A stretch of DNA of 64,000 nucleotides from an uncultured Paracoccus sp. (GCF_937873615.1 NZ_CALMYP010000034.1:1-64000), one strand, 5' to 3'; shown: positions 9,560-18,918, numbered from the stretch's first letter. Translations and numbers: made by a program. The notes: a model not told the origin generated them from the sequence alone.

Positions 9560-10383
9560 CCCCACCCGGCTGGGCCGAGGCGCCGCCGCCCCGCATCCCC
9601 GCCCCCGGCTGGCGGGGCTGGCTGCGCATCCTGCGCCGGGGCATTCCCGGCATCCTGATCCTGCTTCTGGGCGTCGTGATCCTGATCCCGCTTCGGCTGG
9701 CGGAACGGCTGTTCACCGGCCCGCGCCGACCGCTGAGCGGGCCTTTCGTTCAGGGCGTCTGCAAGGCGGTGCTGTTCTGCCTCGGCCTGCACTGGACCCG
9801 GCGCGGCCAGCCGATGCGCGGCCCGGGTGCGGTGGTCGCGAACCATTCAAGCTGGCTCGACATCTTCACGCTGAACGCCGCCATGCCGGTCTTCTTCGTC
9901 GCCAAGTCCGAGGTATCGGGCTGGCCCGGCATCAATATCCTGACCCGGGTCACCGATACCCATTTCGTCACCCGCGACCCCAGACTGGCCGCCGCCCAGA
10001 CACAGGAATTCGCCACCCGCACCGCCGCCGGCCACCGGCTTCTGTTCTTCCCCGAAGGCACATCCAGCGACGGGCAGCGCGTCCTGCCCTTCAAGCCGAC
10101 GCTGTTTCAGGGCTTCCTGTCCCCCGGCCTGCCCGAGGGGCTGGCGATCCAGCCGGTGACCGCGATCTATCACGCGCCCGAAGGCATGGACCCGCGCTTC
10201 TACGGCTGGTGGGGCGACATGGATCTGGGGCCGCATATCCTCGCCGTGCTGTCAGCGCCGCGTCAGGGCCGGGTCGAGGTGGTGCTGCACCCGCCCATTC
10301 CGGTTGCCGGCCAGACCCGAAAGACGCTGTCGCAAGCCGCCGAGACAGCGATCCGGGGCGCCCTGCCCTTCAACCGGGACTGA
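9541..10383 (+). CDS. olsA: lyso-ornithine lipid O-acyltransferase
   Basis: OlsA acylates the hydroxyl of lyso-ornithine lipid at the inner membrane. The 280-residue protein has a hydrophobic segment at about 35-55 and the PlsC-family motifs: NHSSWLD (the H-x4-D catalytic motif) near residue 102 and FFPEGTSSDG near 170. Its start lies inside the end of olsB (19-base overlap), so the two are translationally coupled. A general lysophosphatidate acyltransferase is the alternative, but the olsB pairing favours ornithine lipid. Confidence 0.89.
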   Translation: MADQGLTPPGWAEAPPPRIPAPGWRGWLRILRRGIPGILILLLGVVILIPLRLAERLFTGPRRPLSGPFVQGVCKAVLFCLGLHWTRRGQPMRGPGAVVANHSSWLDIFTLNAAMPVFFVAKSEVSGWPGINILTRVTDTHFVTRDPRLAAAQTQEFATRTAAGHRLLFFPEGTSSDGQRVLPFKPTLFQGFLSPGLPEGLAIQPVTAIYHAPEGMDPRFYGWWGDMDLGPHILAVLSAPRQGRVEVVLHPPIPVAGQTRKTLSQAAETAIRGALPFNRD

Positions 10384-10460
10384 CCCGGCTGCGCAGAACG
10401 GTCTTGAAAGGCCCGGCGCTGCGGTCTAGGTGAAACCGAAGCGCGGAAAGGGATACGCCG

Positions 10461-10799
10461 ATGACCTATGTCGTTACCGACAATTGCATCATGTGCAAAT
10501 ACACCGATTGCGTCGAGGTCTGCCCAGTGGATTGTTTCTACGAGGGCGAGAACACGCTGGTGATCCATCCCGACGAATGCATCGATTGCGGCGTCTGCGA
10601 ACCCGAATGCCCTGCCGACGCGATCCGCCCCGATACCGAGCCGGACATGGAACCCTGGGTCGAGTTCAACCGCAAATATGCCGAGGACTGGCCGGTCATC
10701 ACCCGCAAGAAAGACCCGATGCCGGGCTATGAGGACATGGACGGCGTCTCCGGCAAGCTGGAGAAATACTTCAGCCCCAATCCCGGCGAGGGCGACTGA
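10461..10799 (+). CDS. fdxA: seven-iron ferredoxin FdxA
   Basis: A 112-residue ferredoxin with a 3Fe-4S plus 4Fe-4S arrangement: cysteines at 9, 17 and 50 match the 3Fe site, and those at 21, 40, 43 and 46 the 4Fe site. The C-terminal extension ([15 protein letters not shown]) is typical of FdxA of alphaproteobacteria. It is a soluble electron carrier whose partner is not identified here. The ribosome site is AAAGGG. It precedes carD by a long leader region, the order seen in related genomes. Confidence 0.95.
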   Translation: MTYVVTDNCIMCKYTDCVEVCPVDCFYEGENTLVIHPDECIDCGVCEPECPADAIRPDTEPDMEPWVEFNRKYAEDWPVITRKKDPMPGYEDMDGVSGKLEKYFSPNPGEGD

Positions 10800-11117
10800 T
10801 TCTCTGCTCACAGGCTCGTGTTCGGCATCCTGCGGGTTGCATCAAGCCATTGAATGACCTGACGAAAGCCCCCATCTGACTGCCAGTGCGGCGGTTCAGC
10901 GTGGTGGCTTTTTTCATGCCGCATTTTGTGATACATTGTTGTTACAAAACGCCGGGCGAACGCCTTCTCTCGGCATGGAAAGGAAGGCCATCCGTCGTCT
11001 GCCCGGCGGGGTCAAGCTCTGAAATATCGGTCTGACGGAAAGGGGACGCCCCTGCCGTGGGGCCTTTTGTGCGGCTGATAGACAGCAGTCGGCCGCGCCA
11101 ACTGGAAGGAATACTGA
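10800..11117 (+). promoter_or_regulatory. 318-bp leader/promoter region of carD
   Basis: No gene is seen here. Two structures stand out. One is an imperfect palindrome TTTTGTGA (10924-10931) and TTACAAAA (10942-10949). The other is a terminator-like hairpin GCCCC-TGCCGT-GGGGC followed by CTTTT (11048-11068), about 50 bases before the carD start. The first could be an operator or promoter core, and the second an attenuator. Both roles are inference. Confidence 0.5.
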
Positions 11118-11627
11118 ATGTCGAAAGCCAAGAAATCCGAATTCCGCCCCGATGACTTCGTCGTTTACCCCGCCCATGGCGTGGGCAAGATCGTCTCGAT
11201 CGAGGAACAGGAAGTCGCCGGCATGTCGCTGGAAATGTTCGTGATTTCGTTCGAAAAGGACAAGATGACCCTGCGCGTCCCGACCGCCCGCGCGACCGAG
11301 ATCGGTATGCGCAGCCTTGCCAGCCCCGATCTGGTCGATCAGGCGCTCGCGACGCTGAAGGGCAAGGCCCGGGTGAAGCGCGCCATGTGGTCGCGCCGGG
11401 CCCAGGAATACGAGCAGAAGATCAATTCCGGCGACCTTCTGGCCATCGCCGAAGTGGTGCGCGACCTGCACCGCAACGACGATCAGCGCGAGCAATCCTA
11501 TTCCGAGCGTCAGCTTTACGAAGCCGCACTCGACCGCCTGACCCGCGAAGTCGCGGCGGTGGGCGGCATCGACGCCGCCGGCGCGCAGAAGAAGGTCGAC
11601 GAGGTGCTTCTGGCCCGCGCTGCCTGA
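11118..11627 (+). CDS. carD: CarD family transcriptional regulator
   Basis: CarD binds the beta subunit of RNA polymerase and stabilises open promoter complexes; it is broadly required in alphaproteobacteria. The 169-residue product has the RNA-polymerase-interacting Tudor-like domain at residues 10-65 (DDFVVYPAHGVGKIVSIEEQE). An alpha-helical DNA-binding domain follows, with WSRRAQEYEQKINSGDLLAIAEV sequence features. The ribosome site GGAAGGA precedes the ATG. Strong terminator downstream. Confidence 0.95.
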   Translation: MSKAKKSEFRPDDFVVYPAHGVGKIVSIEEQEVAGMSLEMFVISFEKDKMTLRVPTARATEIGMRSLASPDLVDQALATLKGKARVKRAMWSRRAQEYEQKINSGDLLAIAEVVRDLHRNDDQREQSYSERQLYEAALDRLTREVAAVGGIDAAGAQKKVDEVLLARAA

Positions 11628-11647
11628 TCCGAACGCGAGACAATGCG

Positions 11648-11677
11648 AAAAGGCCGCCCCTTCGGGCGGCCTTTTTC
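11648..11677. terminator. strong bidirectional terminator after carD
   Basis: A perfect 12-bp stem (AAAAGGCCGCCC / GGGCGGCCTTTT) with a 4-nt loop and flanking A and T runs separates carD from the convergent antiporter gene. Confidence 0.95.
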
Positions 11678-11698
11678 AAATGCGGCAGATGCGGGCGG

Positions 11699-13588
11699 TC
11701 AGTCGGTCAAGCCGTGTTCCGGGTCTTCATCGTCGTCCAGCTTGATCGGCCCGGCGGCCGGACCGTGCGAGAAACGCTCCATCAACGCGGTCTCAAGCTC
11801 CTGATTCACGCGCCGGGTGCGCTCGATATAGGCTTCATTGGCCTCGGTCGGCTTTTCGGGGTCCCAAAGCTCGGCCAGTTCGCGCAGGCTGGCCCGGTCG
11901 ATCTTGTAGAAGATGGCCTCGGCCTCATGCGCCTCGTATTCGGAAAATCCTGCGTTTTCCAATACATAACGCCCGACCCTCAGGCTGGAATCGTAGATCT
12001 CGCGGACGATGTGATCGGCACCGGCGGCATAAAGCTGATAGACATTGATCCGGTCGCGAGCGCGGGCGATGATGGTGATATCGGGCCGCTTTTCGCGAAC
12101 ATAGCGCACCAGTTTGACGTTGTTGTCAGGATTATCCAGCGCCGCAACCAGGATCTGCGCCTTGTCGAGACCCGCCGCCGCGAGAATCTCGGGCCGGGTC
12201 GGATCGCCGAAATAGCCCTTGAAACCAAAACGGCGCATCAGCTGGATCAGTTTCAGATCGTGATCCAGCACCGTGGTCTTCAGTCCCGAGAAGGTCACCA
12301 GCCGGTTCACCACCTGCCCGAAGCGGCCGACACCGGCGATGATGATCGGTTGCTGATCGTCGATCTCGTCGGGGCGGTGATGATCGCCCATCGGGTCCAC
12401 CAGGCGGCGGCTGATCTGGTCATTGGCGATAAACAGGAGCGGCGTCATCAGCATCGACAGCGCAATGACCAGCAGGAAGCCCTGCGCCAGCCGGTCCGGC
12501 AGCACGTTCAGCGCCACCGCATAGGAGATCAGCACGAAGCCGAACTCGCCCGCCTGGGCCAGCGACAGCGTGAACAGCGTGCGGTCGCGCGGCGGCATCT
12601 TCACGACCCGGGCGATCAGGTGCAGCACGCCGGCCTTGATCGCGATCAGCACCAGCGTCACGCAAAGCACGATCACCGGCATCTCGGCCAGCAGCGCGAA
12701 ATCCATGCCGGCACCCACGGTGATGAAGAACAGGCCCAGCAGCAGGCCCTTGAAGGGCTCGACCTGGCTTTCAAGCTCGTGCTTGAACTCGGAACTGGCC
12801 AGCATCACCCCGGCAAGGAAGGTGCCAAGCGCCGGCGAGAGGCCGACAAAGCTCATCAGCGAGGCGATGCCAACGACGATGAACAGCGCCACGATGGTAT
12901 CCATCTCGCGCAGGCGGGCGGCATGGACGAAGCGGAACAGCGGCCTGACCGCATAGCTGCCGGCCAGCACGACAAAGGCGATGGCCGACAGCGTCACCAG
13001 CGCCGCCGCCCAGCCCGGCAGCCCGGCCATGAAGGCGCCGCCGACCGTGTGATCGTCGGCGCCGCCGCCGGGATGCATGGCCAGAAGCGGCATCAGCGCC
13101 AGCATCGGGATCACCGCGATATCCTGCGTCAGCAGCACAGCGAAAGTGTCGCGCCCGCCGCGCGTCTGCATCAGGTTCTTTTCCGACAGCGTCTGCAGCA
13201 CGATGGCGGTCGAGCTGAGCGAGAGGATCATGCCAAGCGCCAGCGAGACCTGCCAGCTCTGGTTCAGGGCCAGGGTAACACCGAAGATCAGCGCCATGGT
13301 CCCGGCGATCTGCAACCCGCCCAGCCCGATCAGCCGCCGCCGCATCCCCCAGAGCGCGCGCGGCTCCAGCTCCAGCCCGATGATGAACAGCATCATGACG
13401 ACACCGAATTCGGCGAAATGCTGCAGGTCGTTCACATCGCCATCGCCGGTCACGCCCAGCACCGGGCCGATGACGATCCCGGCGATCAGATAGCCCAGCA
13501 CCGAGCCGAGGCCGAGCCGCGTCGACAGCGGCACGGCGACGATCATCGTCAGCAGATAGATGGTGGCGAGCAGCAGGAAATCGGACAT
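11699..13588 (-). CDS. CPA2 family monovalent cation:proton antiporter (KefB/KefC-like)
   Basis: The 629-residue protein has about 12-13 membrane helices in its first 385 residues, including a family-typical FLAGVMLASSEFKHELE segment and a helical GEFGFVL motif. A cytosolic Rossmann-type RCK/TrkA-N domain follows from about 405 (IIAGVGRFGQVVNRL), with D for NAD(H) binding further on. Such proteins exchange potassium or sodium for protons. It lies 6 bases behind the large 1022-residue gene, so the two form one operon. No KefF/KefG ancillary gene is adjacent. Confidence 0.9.
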   Translation of the reverse strand: MSDFLLLATIYLLTMIVAVPLSTRLGLGSVLGYLIAGIVIGPVLGVTGDGDVNDLQHFAEFGVVMMLFIIGLELEPRALWGMRRRLIGLGGLQIAGTMALIFGVTLALNQSWQVSLALGMILSLSSTAIVLQTLSEKNLMQTRGGRDTFAVLLTQDIAVIPMLALMPLLAMHPGGGADDHTVGGAFMAGLPGWAAALVTLSAIAFVVLAGSYAVRPLFRFVHAARLREMDTIVALFIVVGIASLMSFVGLSPALGTFLAGVMLASSEFKHELESQVEPFKGLLLGLFFITVGAGMDFALLAEMPVIVLCVTLVLIAIKAGVLHLIARVVKMPPRDRTLFTLSLAQAGEFGFVLISYAVALNVLPDRLAQGFLLVIALSMLMTPLLFIANDQISRRLVDPMGDHHRPDEIDDQQPIIIAGVGRFGQVVNRLVTFSGLKTTVLDHDLKLIQLMRRFGFKGYFGDPTRPEILAAAGLDKAQILVAALDNPDNNVKLVRYVREKRPDITIIARARDRINVYQLYAAGADHIVREIYDSSLRVGRYVLENAGFSEYEAHEAEAIFYKIDRASLRELAELWDPEKPTEANEAYIERTRRVNQELETALMERFSHGPAAGPIKLDDDEDPEHGLTD

Positions 13589-13594
13589 GCGGGA

Positions 13595-16500
13595 TTAACG
13601 CCCGTTGAGAATCGGCAAGCTATATTCGCGCCCTGCCTTCACATATTTCAACCCACCATCGCCGATCGAGGAGATCTGCCCGCCATTGATCTTGTCGCCC
13701 AACCGCACGGTAACGATGCGCCCGTTGCGCAGCCGGATCAGGCCCCGGCTGGCCTTGCCCGCACCGACGGTGCCGATCAACTGGGTCGCGTTCAGGTCGA
13801 TCCCCTTGGCCGTCGCCGAATTCGCGACCGAGCCACTGGTCGGCGCGCTTTCGGCCGAGGCGACCTCGGGTTCGTTATCGACCTCGGGCGGGCGATAGGT
13901 CTGGTTCTTGCGCGCGGCGGCGGCGGCTTCCGCCTCGGCCTGGGCGCGGGCGCGGGCTTCGGCTGCGGCCTTGGCCTGGGCGGCGGCGCGCGCATCCGAG
14001 GCGGCGCGTTCACGGACCCGCTGCTCGGCCTGGCGCTGCAATTCGTCGTCCAGCTTGCGGCGTTCGGCCAGCGCCGCCGCCTCTGCCTCAGCCTTGGACT
14101 GGCCGGCATTCTGCGCGGGTTCGGGCGCCAGCGTGCCTTCGCTGCCGGTGCCTGCGCCTGCCGCGCTCGCGGTGGCCGAGGCCCCGCCGCCGCCGCGATT
14201 GCCGCGCCATGCGGGCCGGGCCGAGCTGGTCAGCGGCAGCAGCGCCACCTTCCCCGGCACGGCAGAGGAATTGGACACGGCAGCCGCAATCGCCTGTTCA
14301 ACTGCGGCATCGGTCGCCTGCGAGGTTCCGGCGCGACGCGCGGGCCGGGCCGAGCTTTTCAGCGAAGCCGACCGGCTGGCGGATGATGGCGCCGCCTGAA
14401 CCGCTGCCGGTGCGGCGGCGGTCGCCGCACGGGCCGCAGGGCGATTGCCGCCAATCGCCTCGCTGACCGCGGCATCGACCGCCGAAGCGCTCGCATCGCT
14501 GGCGGTGGGACGGCGAACCGGGCGGACCTCGGCCAGGCGGACCAGCACAGGGGCCTGCGGCGTCGCAAGCCCGTCCCAGGGGCGATCCATATGCGCGATC
14601 ATCGCGTTCCGCTCACGGATCGAGAACAGCGCCAACTGCTGGGGGGGAAGCTCGCGGGACGCAAATTTGCGGGCCTCGAATTGACGAAGCGCCGGCTGCA
14701 ATTGCAGCGCGGCGCCATCGGCCGAGGATTGCGTGCCAGGTTTCGGCGGTGGCCGCGTGCCGGTCGGTTCGGGCTGGGCGCGCCGCTCAAACGGCTGAGG
14801 GCTGCGTGGAACGGCGGGCCTTGGATCGGGCGAGGCTGCCACCGGCGCATTGCGGGACGGCGCCGTCCTGGGTCGGGCGGAGCGGACGAGCGTCGCGCTT
14901 GCCGGAGCGCCCGGATTGGCACCGCTGACGGTAGGCGCCGGGCTGGAAGCCGCAGGGCGAGAGGTTGGGCGGACAGCCGAGGGCGCCGGTTGCGCCGCCT
15001 CTCGACGCGGCGCGACAGAGGCAGAGGCAGAGGCAGAGGCAGGCTGGATCGCTCGGCGGGCGATATTCTGTGGCCGCGCCGGCGGACGGGCCGCGCCAGT
15101 CACCGCAGGCGCGACCGCAGGTGCCGCGCGCGCAGTCGCCGCTGACGGCGCCACCGGGTCGGGTACGTTAGCGGAGGCCTCCGGCTGCGGCGCCGGCTCC
15201 AAGACGGGCGGCGGTGCGGTCGCATAGGCCGCCGCCACGGCTGCCGCGATGGCAGCCTCGGTCGGTGCCGTGATGTCCGAAACCGCTGCCGGTCCCGTTT
15301 CAGCGGGTGTCGAAACTGCGGTCAGCGATTGCGCCGCCGTGGCCACGGCGGCGGGCGCAGGAACCTGCATCTCTGCGGGGGGCGGTGTCGTTTCAGCCGG
15401 TCCGCCCGGCGCGACAATTGCGGTCTCGGCCAGGGGGGCAAGCTCGGCAGGTGGCACTGCAACGGGCATTTCCTGCTGCGGTGCGACCGCTTCCGCAACG
15501 GCGGCAACCGTCGCCTCTGCCGCAGGTGCCGCGACCTGAGGTGCCGGCGCTTCAACCGGCGCGGGATCCTGACCGATCACCACGGCCGAGATACCAAGCC
15601 CGAGGACCAACAGGCCGATCAGCGGCAAGGCCCCGCCAAGCCCGCTGCGCCGGCCAGCCTTGACCGGAGGGCGCGGATTGGCGGCAGCGGTGGGACGGGC
15701 CTTGCGGGCCTCGGCTGCGCGCTCGTGAAACAGGCGGGCGCGTTCGGGCAGCGGCTTCTTCGGTCGGGCTTCGGCAGCCTTGGGCCTGGCATCAGGCGGC
15801 GCGGCGATCTCGGTCACGGGATCCGGGACCGTTGCCGCAGCATTGTCCATTCCCGTCCCGATCGGCTCTTCGCCGCGCAGAATGATCGAGCCGAGATTGA
15901 CGGAACCGACGACAGGCTCGGCCCTGACCGTCGGGGGCGGTGGCGGCGCGACAACGCGCGCCGGGGCATCGGCCAACACATGCGGGGTAATGCGCGACAG
16001 GATCGGCGCCGCCAAGACCGGCAACCGGGCAGGCATGACCCCAGCCAATGGCTCGGCGGCAGGCAGATCAGCAATCGGGGCAGAAAGTTCCGCCCCTTTC
16101 GGTTGGGTATCGGCCAGTTCGGTCAGTTCGGCACTGGCAAGCTCCCATTCGGCAGCAAGGCCGGTGGCACCGAAATCCGGGGCGCACGGAAAGCGCCCGT
16201 CCGAAGGTGCTGCGACGAAGCGACTGGGGGCGAAGCCGTGGCGGACGGCGAAATCCTCGGCCTCCTGCAGGGTCTGGCGGGTGACGGCGGCGATGCGGAC
16301 CGTGGCCCCCGGCGCGGCATCGGCGGGGGCATAGTCGAAGGCCAGCTCGTCCACGCGGTAAGGCGTCAGCCCGTCCAGCCCGGCCAGAACCGCAGCCCGG
16401 GTATCGCCGCCGGGCGGCAGCACGAGATCGGTATAGAGGATCTGTTCCTCGGGGATGACCAGTTCCACGCCGGGCGCATTGGCGGCGCGCAATTGCCGGA

Positions 16501-16663
16501 TGAACTGGCCGAGGCCATCGCGCAGACCATTGTCGAAAACCGCCTTGCCCAGCTCGGCCCAGGCGCTGCCATGGCGGTGCAAAAGCAGCACCCCATCGGG
16601 CTGAAAGCCCAATGCGAAATCCCCGCCACGGGCCGAAGCCCCTGTAACCATCTGCTCGTTCAT
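13595..16663 (-). CDS. 1022-residue bitopic envelope protein with GspL/PilM-like N-terminus and GspC/PilP-like C-terminus
   Basis: No family name can be given with confidence. Residues 1-160 resemble the cytoplasmic part of GspL/PilM-type assembly proteins, with LPPGGDTRAAVLAGLDGLT followed by PYRVDELAFDY. Residues 165-340 are Pro/Ala-rich. One membrane helix lies at about 343-364. A very long Ala/Pro/Glu-rich and then charged coiled-coil-like region (about 855-925, rich in AEARARAQ) follows. The last 80 residues (GTVGAGKASRGLIRLRNGR, then VTVRLGDKINGGQI) look like the small beta domain of PilP/GspC. This suggests a periplasm-spanning protein anchored inside the inner membrane. It is first in an operon with the antiporter. 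Confidence 0.75.
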   Translation of the reverse strand: MNEQMVTGASARGGDFALGFQPDGVLLLHRHGSAWAELGKAVFDNGLRDGLGQFIRQLRAANAPGVELVIPEEQILYTDLVLPPGGDTRAAVLAGLDGLTPYRVDELAFDYAPADAAPGATVRIAAVTRQTLQEAEDFAVRHGFAPSRFVAAPSDGRFPCAPDFGATGLAAEWELASAELTELADTQPKGAELSAPIADLPAAEPLAGVMPARLPVLAAPILSRITPHVLADAPARVVAPPPPPTVRAEPVVGSVNLGSIILRGEEPIGTGMDNAAATVPDPVTEIAAPPDARPKAAEARPKKPLPERARLFHERAAEARKARPTAAANPRPPVKAGRRSGLGGALPLIGLLVLGLGISAVVIGQDPAPVEAPAPQVAAPAAEATVAAVAEAVAPQQEMPVAVPPAELAPLAETAIVAPGGPAETTPPPAEMQVPAPAAVATAAQSLTAVSTPAETGPAAVSDITAPTEAAIAAAVAAAYATAPPPVLEPAPQPEASANVPDPVAPSAATARAAPAVAPAVTGAARPPARPQNIARRAIQPASASASASVAPRREAAQPAPSAVRPTSRPAASSPAPTVSGANPGAPASATLVRSARPRTAPSRNAPVAASPDPRPAVPRSPQPFERRAQPEPTGTRPPPKPGTQSSADGAALQLQPALRQFEARKFASRELPPQQLALFSIRERNAMIAHMDRPWDGLATPQAPVLVRLAEVRPVRRPTASDASASAVDAAVSEAIGGNRPAARAATAAAPAAVQAAPSSASRSASLKSSARPARRAGTSQATDAAVEQAIAAAVSNSSAVPGKVALLPLTSSARPAWRGNRGGGGASATASAAGAGTGSEGTLAPEPAQNAGQSKAEAEAAALAERRKLDDELQRQAEQRVRERAASDARAAAQAKAAAEARARAQAEAEAAAAARKNQTYRPPEVDNEPEVASAESAPTSGSVANSATAKGIDLNATQLIGTVGAGKASRGLIRLRNGRIVTVRLGDKINGGQISSIGDGGLKYVKAGREYSLPILNGR

Positions 16664-16805
16664 CTGCTCTGCCTTTGTCGGCCGGCGTTGTTTTTTTCAT
16701 GAATACCCCGAACCGGCCCGCATGGGAAGGACGCGCGCAGTTGTGATCGAACAAATCCGCCGCAACCGGCGTTGTCGCCCGACGAATGAACAGTGAGGAA
16801 TACCG

Positions 16806-17588
16806 ATGTCAGCCCTTCCCCCCCGCCAAATCGCGCTGCTTGCCGGCGCAGCCCTTGCCGCATTGCTGGCCGCGCCGGCCATGGCCGCCCCCGGCCCATG
16901 CAACATGCCCGCTGTGCTCAGCGTCTCAGGCCACGGCGAATCGCGGGTCGCACCCGACCAGATGATGATCTCGCTTGGCGTCACCACCCAAGCCAAGACG
17001 GCGGCACAGGCGATGCAGGACAATGCCGACCGCCAGCAGGCGGTGCTGGATGCGCTGCGGCAGGCGGGGTTGGCGGATGGCGACATCCAGACCTCGGGCC
17101 TGTCGCTGAACCCGATGATGAACTATCCCTCGGAGGGCGGGGCACCCTCGATCGACGGCTATATAGCGCAGAATCTGGTGAATGTGCGCGTGACCGACAT
17201 CGCCCGCGCCGGCGAGGTGCTGGACGGCATCGTTGCCGCCGGGGCGAACGAGATGCAGGGGATCCGCTTCATCCGCGAGGATTCGCAGGCAGCCGAGGAC
17301 GCCGCCCTGCAGGCCGCCGTCGCCGATGCCAGCCACCGCGCCAGCGTCATGGCCGCCGCCGCCGGGGTCGAGCTTGGCCCCATCCTGCGCATCGGCGAAC
17401 CGAAGGCCGACATGGTCTCTCCCGGTCCGTCGGTCATGCGCGCCATGGCCGCAGCGGATGCGAAAAGCATCCCCGTCGAAGGGGGCGAGCTGGTCTTCAC
17501 CGCCGATGTCGATGTCAGCTTTTCGCTGGCCGGCGCGGCCTGCGCCATGCCGATGCAGGATCAGGCACCCGCAGCCCCGGCCAATTGA
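16806..17588 (+). CDS. periplasmic SIMPL-domain (DUF541) protein
   Basis: The 260-residue product has a signal peptide (cleavage near residue 27, AMAA) and a SIMPL/DUF541 domain beginning with LSVSGHGESRVAPDQMMISLGV. The domain continues with ADASHRASVMAAAAGVELGP and ends with a beta segment VFTADVDVSFSL. Family members are periplasmic or outer-membrane-linked oligomers with poorly defined roles in oxidative stress and envelope integrity. A GAGGAATACCG site precedes the ATG. Divergent from the 1022-residue gene. Confidence 0.88.
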   Translation: MSALPPRQIALLAGAALAALLAAPAMAAPGPCNMPAVLSVSGHGESRVAPDQMMISLGVTTQAKTAAQAMQDNADRQQAVLDALRQAGLADGDIQTSGLSLNPMMNYPSEGGAPSIDGYIAQNLVNVRVTDIARAGEVLDGIVAAGANEMQGIRFIREDSQAAEDAALQAAVADASHRASVMAAAAGVELGPILRIGEPKADMVSPGPSVMRAMAAADAKSIPVEGGELVFTADVDVSFSLAGAACAMPMQDQAPAAPAN

Positions 17589-17594
17589 CCGAAG

Positions 17595-17622
17595 GACCCG
17601 GCCGGATCGCCCCGGCCGGGTC
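17595..17622. terminator. bidirectional hairpin between SIMPL gene and metY
   Basis: A perfect 11-bp inverted repeat (GACCCGGCCGG / CCGGCCGGGTC) with a 6-nt loop lies in the 43-bp convergent gap. It lacks a long T tract. Confidence 0.7.
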
Positions 17623-17631
17623 ATACATGGT

Positions 17632-18918
17632 TCAGGCGCTCGCCGCCGCCAGTGCCTGATCGAGATCGGCGATCAGGTCGCCCGCATCCTCGATCCCGAT
17701 GGACAGGCGCACCACATCCGGCCCCGCCCCCGCCGCGATCTTCTGCGCGTCGGTCAACTGGCTATGGGTGGTCGAGGCGGAATGGATCACCAGCGAGCGC
17801 GCATCGCCCAGATTGGCGACATGGCTGAACAGCTTCAGGCTGTCGACCAGCTTCACCGCCGCGTCATATCCGCCCTTCAGCGAGAAGGTGAAGAGCGCCC
17901 CGGCCCCTTTCGGATAGACCCGCTTCGCCGTCGCATTCCAGGGCGAGGAAGCCAGCCCGGCATAGCTGACGGAGTTGACGCGCGGATCGGCCTCCAGCCA
18001 TTCGGCGACCTTCTGGGCGTTTTCGACATGCTTCGGCATCCGCAGGCCAAGCGTCTCGATCCCCATCAGCGTGTAATGGGCGCCCTGCGGGTTCATCGTC
18101 ATGCCGAGGTCGCGCAACCCGATGGCAATGCCATGGAAGGTGAAGGCCATGGGGCCAAGCGCTTCGTGGAATTTCAGCCCGTGATAGGCGGGCTCGGGTT
18201 CGGACAGCGACGGGAACTTTCCGCTGGCCGACCAGTCGAACTTGCCGCTGTCGACGACGACGCCGCCGGTCACGGTGCCATTGCCGGTCATGTATTTGGT
18301 CAGGCTGTGCACAACCAGCGTCGCGCCCATCTCGATCGGACGGCACAGCGCCGGGGTGGCCAGCGTATTGTCGACGATCAGCGGGATGCCGGCCCCGTCG
18401 GCGATCTTCGCGATGGCCGGAATGTCGGTCACATAGCCCGCCGGGTTCGAGATCGATTCGCAGAAGATCGCCCGAGTGTCGTCGTCGATGGCCGCCTTCA
18501 CCGCCGCCGGATCGTCGAGATCGACGAATTTGCAGCCCCAGCCGAAACGCTTGATGGTCTGGCTGAACTGGGTGACGGTGCCGCCGTAAAGCCGGGTCGA
18601 GGCGACGATGTTCTTGCCCGGCCCCATCAGCGGGAACAGCGCCATGATCTGCGCCGCATGGCCCGAGGAACAACACACCGCCCCGGCGCCGCCTTCCAGA
18701 TCGGCGATGCGCGCCTGCAGCGCGGCAATGGTCGGGTTGGTCAGCCGCGAATAGATATAGCCGACCTCCTGCAGGGCGAACAGCTTCGCGGCGTGATCGG
18801 CATCGCGGAAGACATAGGCCGTGGTCTGATAGATCGGCACCTGCCGGGCGCCCGTCGCCGGATCGGGGGGCGTGCCGGCATGGATGGCGCGCGTGTCGAA
18901 GCCCAGTTCATCGCTCAT
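17632..18918 (-). CDS. metY: O-acetylhomoserine aminocarboxypropyltransferase (sulfhydrylase)
   Basis: MetY makes homocysteine from O-acetylhomoserine and sulfide using PLP. The 428-residue protein starts FDTRAIHAGTPPDPATGARQVP and has the YSRLTNPT motif. The PLP-phosphate pocket lies around SSGHAAQ. The Schiff-base lysine is in HSLTKYMTGNGT, and the C-terminal RLSIGIED is family-typical. The MetY length and the ALEGG-like SLEG region favour this over cystathionine gamma-synthase. The start at 18918 has AGGGAGAG upstream. I did not recognise a SAM riboswitch in the 190-bp upstream region. Confidence 0.93.
   Translation of the reverse strand: MSDELGFDTRAIHAGTPPDPATGARQVPIYQTTAYVFRDADHAAKLFALQEVGYIYSRLTNPTIAALQARIADLEGGAGAVCCSSGHAAQIMALFPLMGPGKNIVASTRLYGGTVTQFSQTIKRFGWGCKFVDLDDPAAVKAAIDDDTRAIFCESISNPAGYVTDIPAIAKIADGAGIPLIVDNTLATPALCRPIEMGATLVVHSLTKYMTGNGTVTGGVVVDSGKFDWSASGKFPSLSEPEPAYHGLKFHEALGPMAFTFHGIAIGLRDLGMTMNPQGAHYTLMGIETLGLRMPKHVENAQKVAEWLEADPRVNSVSYAGLASSPWNATAKRVYPKGAGALFTFSLKGGYDAAVKLVDSLKLFSHVANLGDARSLVIHSASTTHSQLTDAQKIAAGAGPDVVRLSIGIEDAGDLIADLDQALAAASA

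Noticed and set aside
11387-14386. A 999-codon plus-strand open frame across carD and the antiporter
   Set aside because: It is antisense to the antiporter and the 1022-residue protein, with the repetitive His/Gln/Arg composition of a shadow frame.
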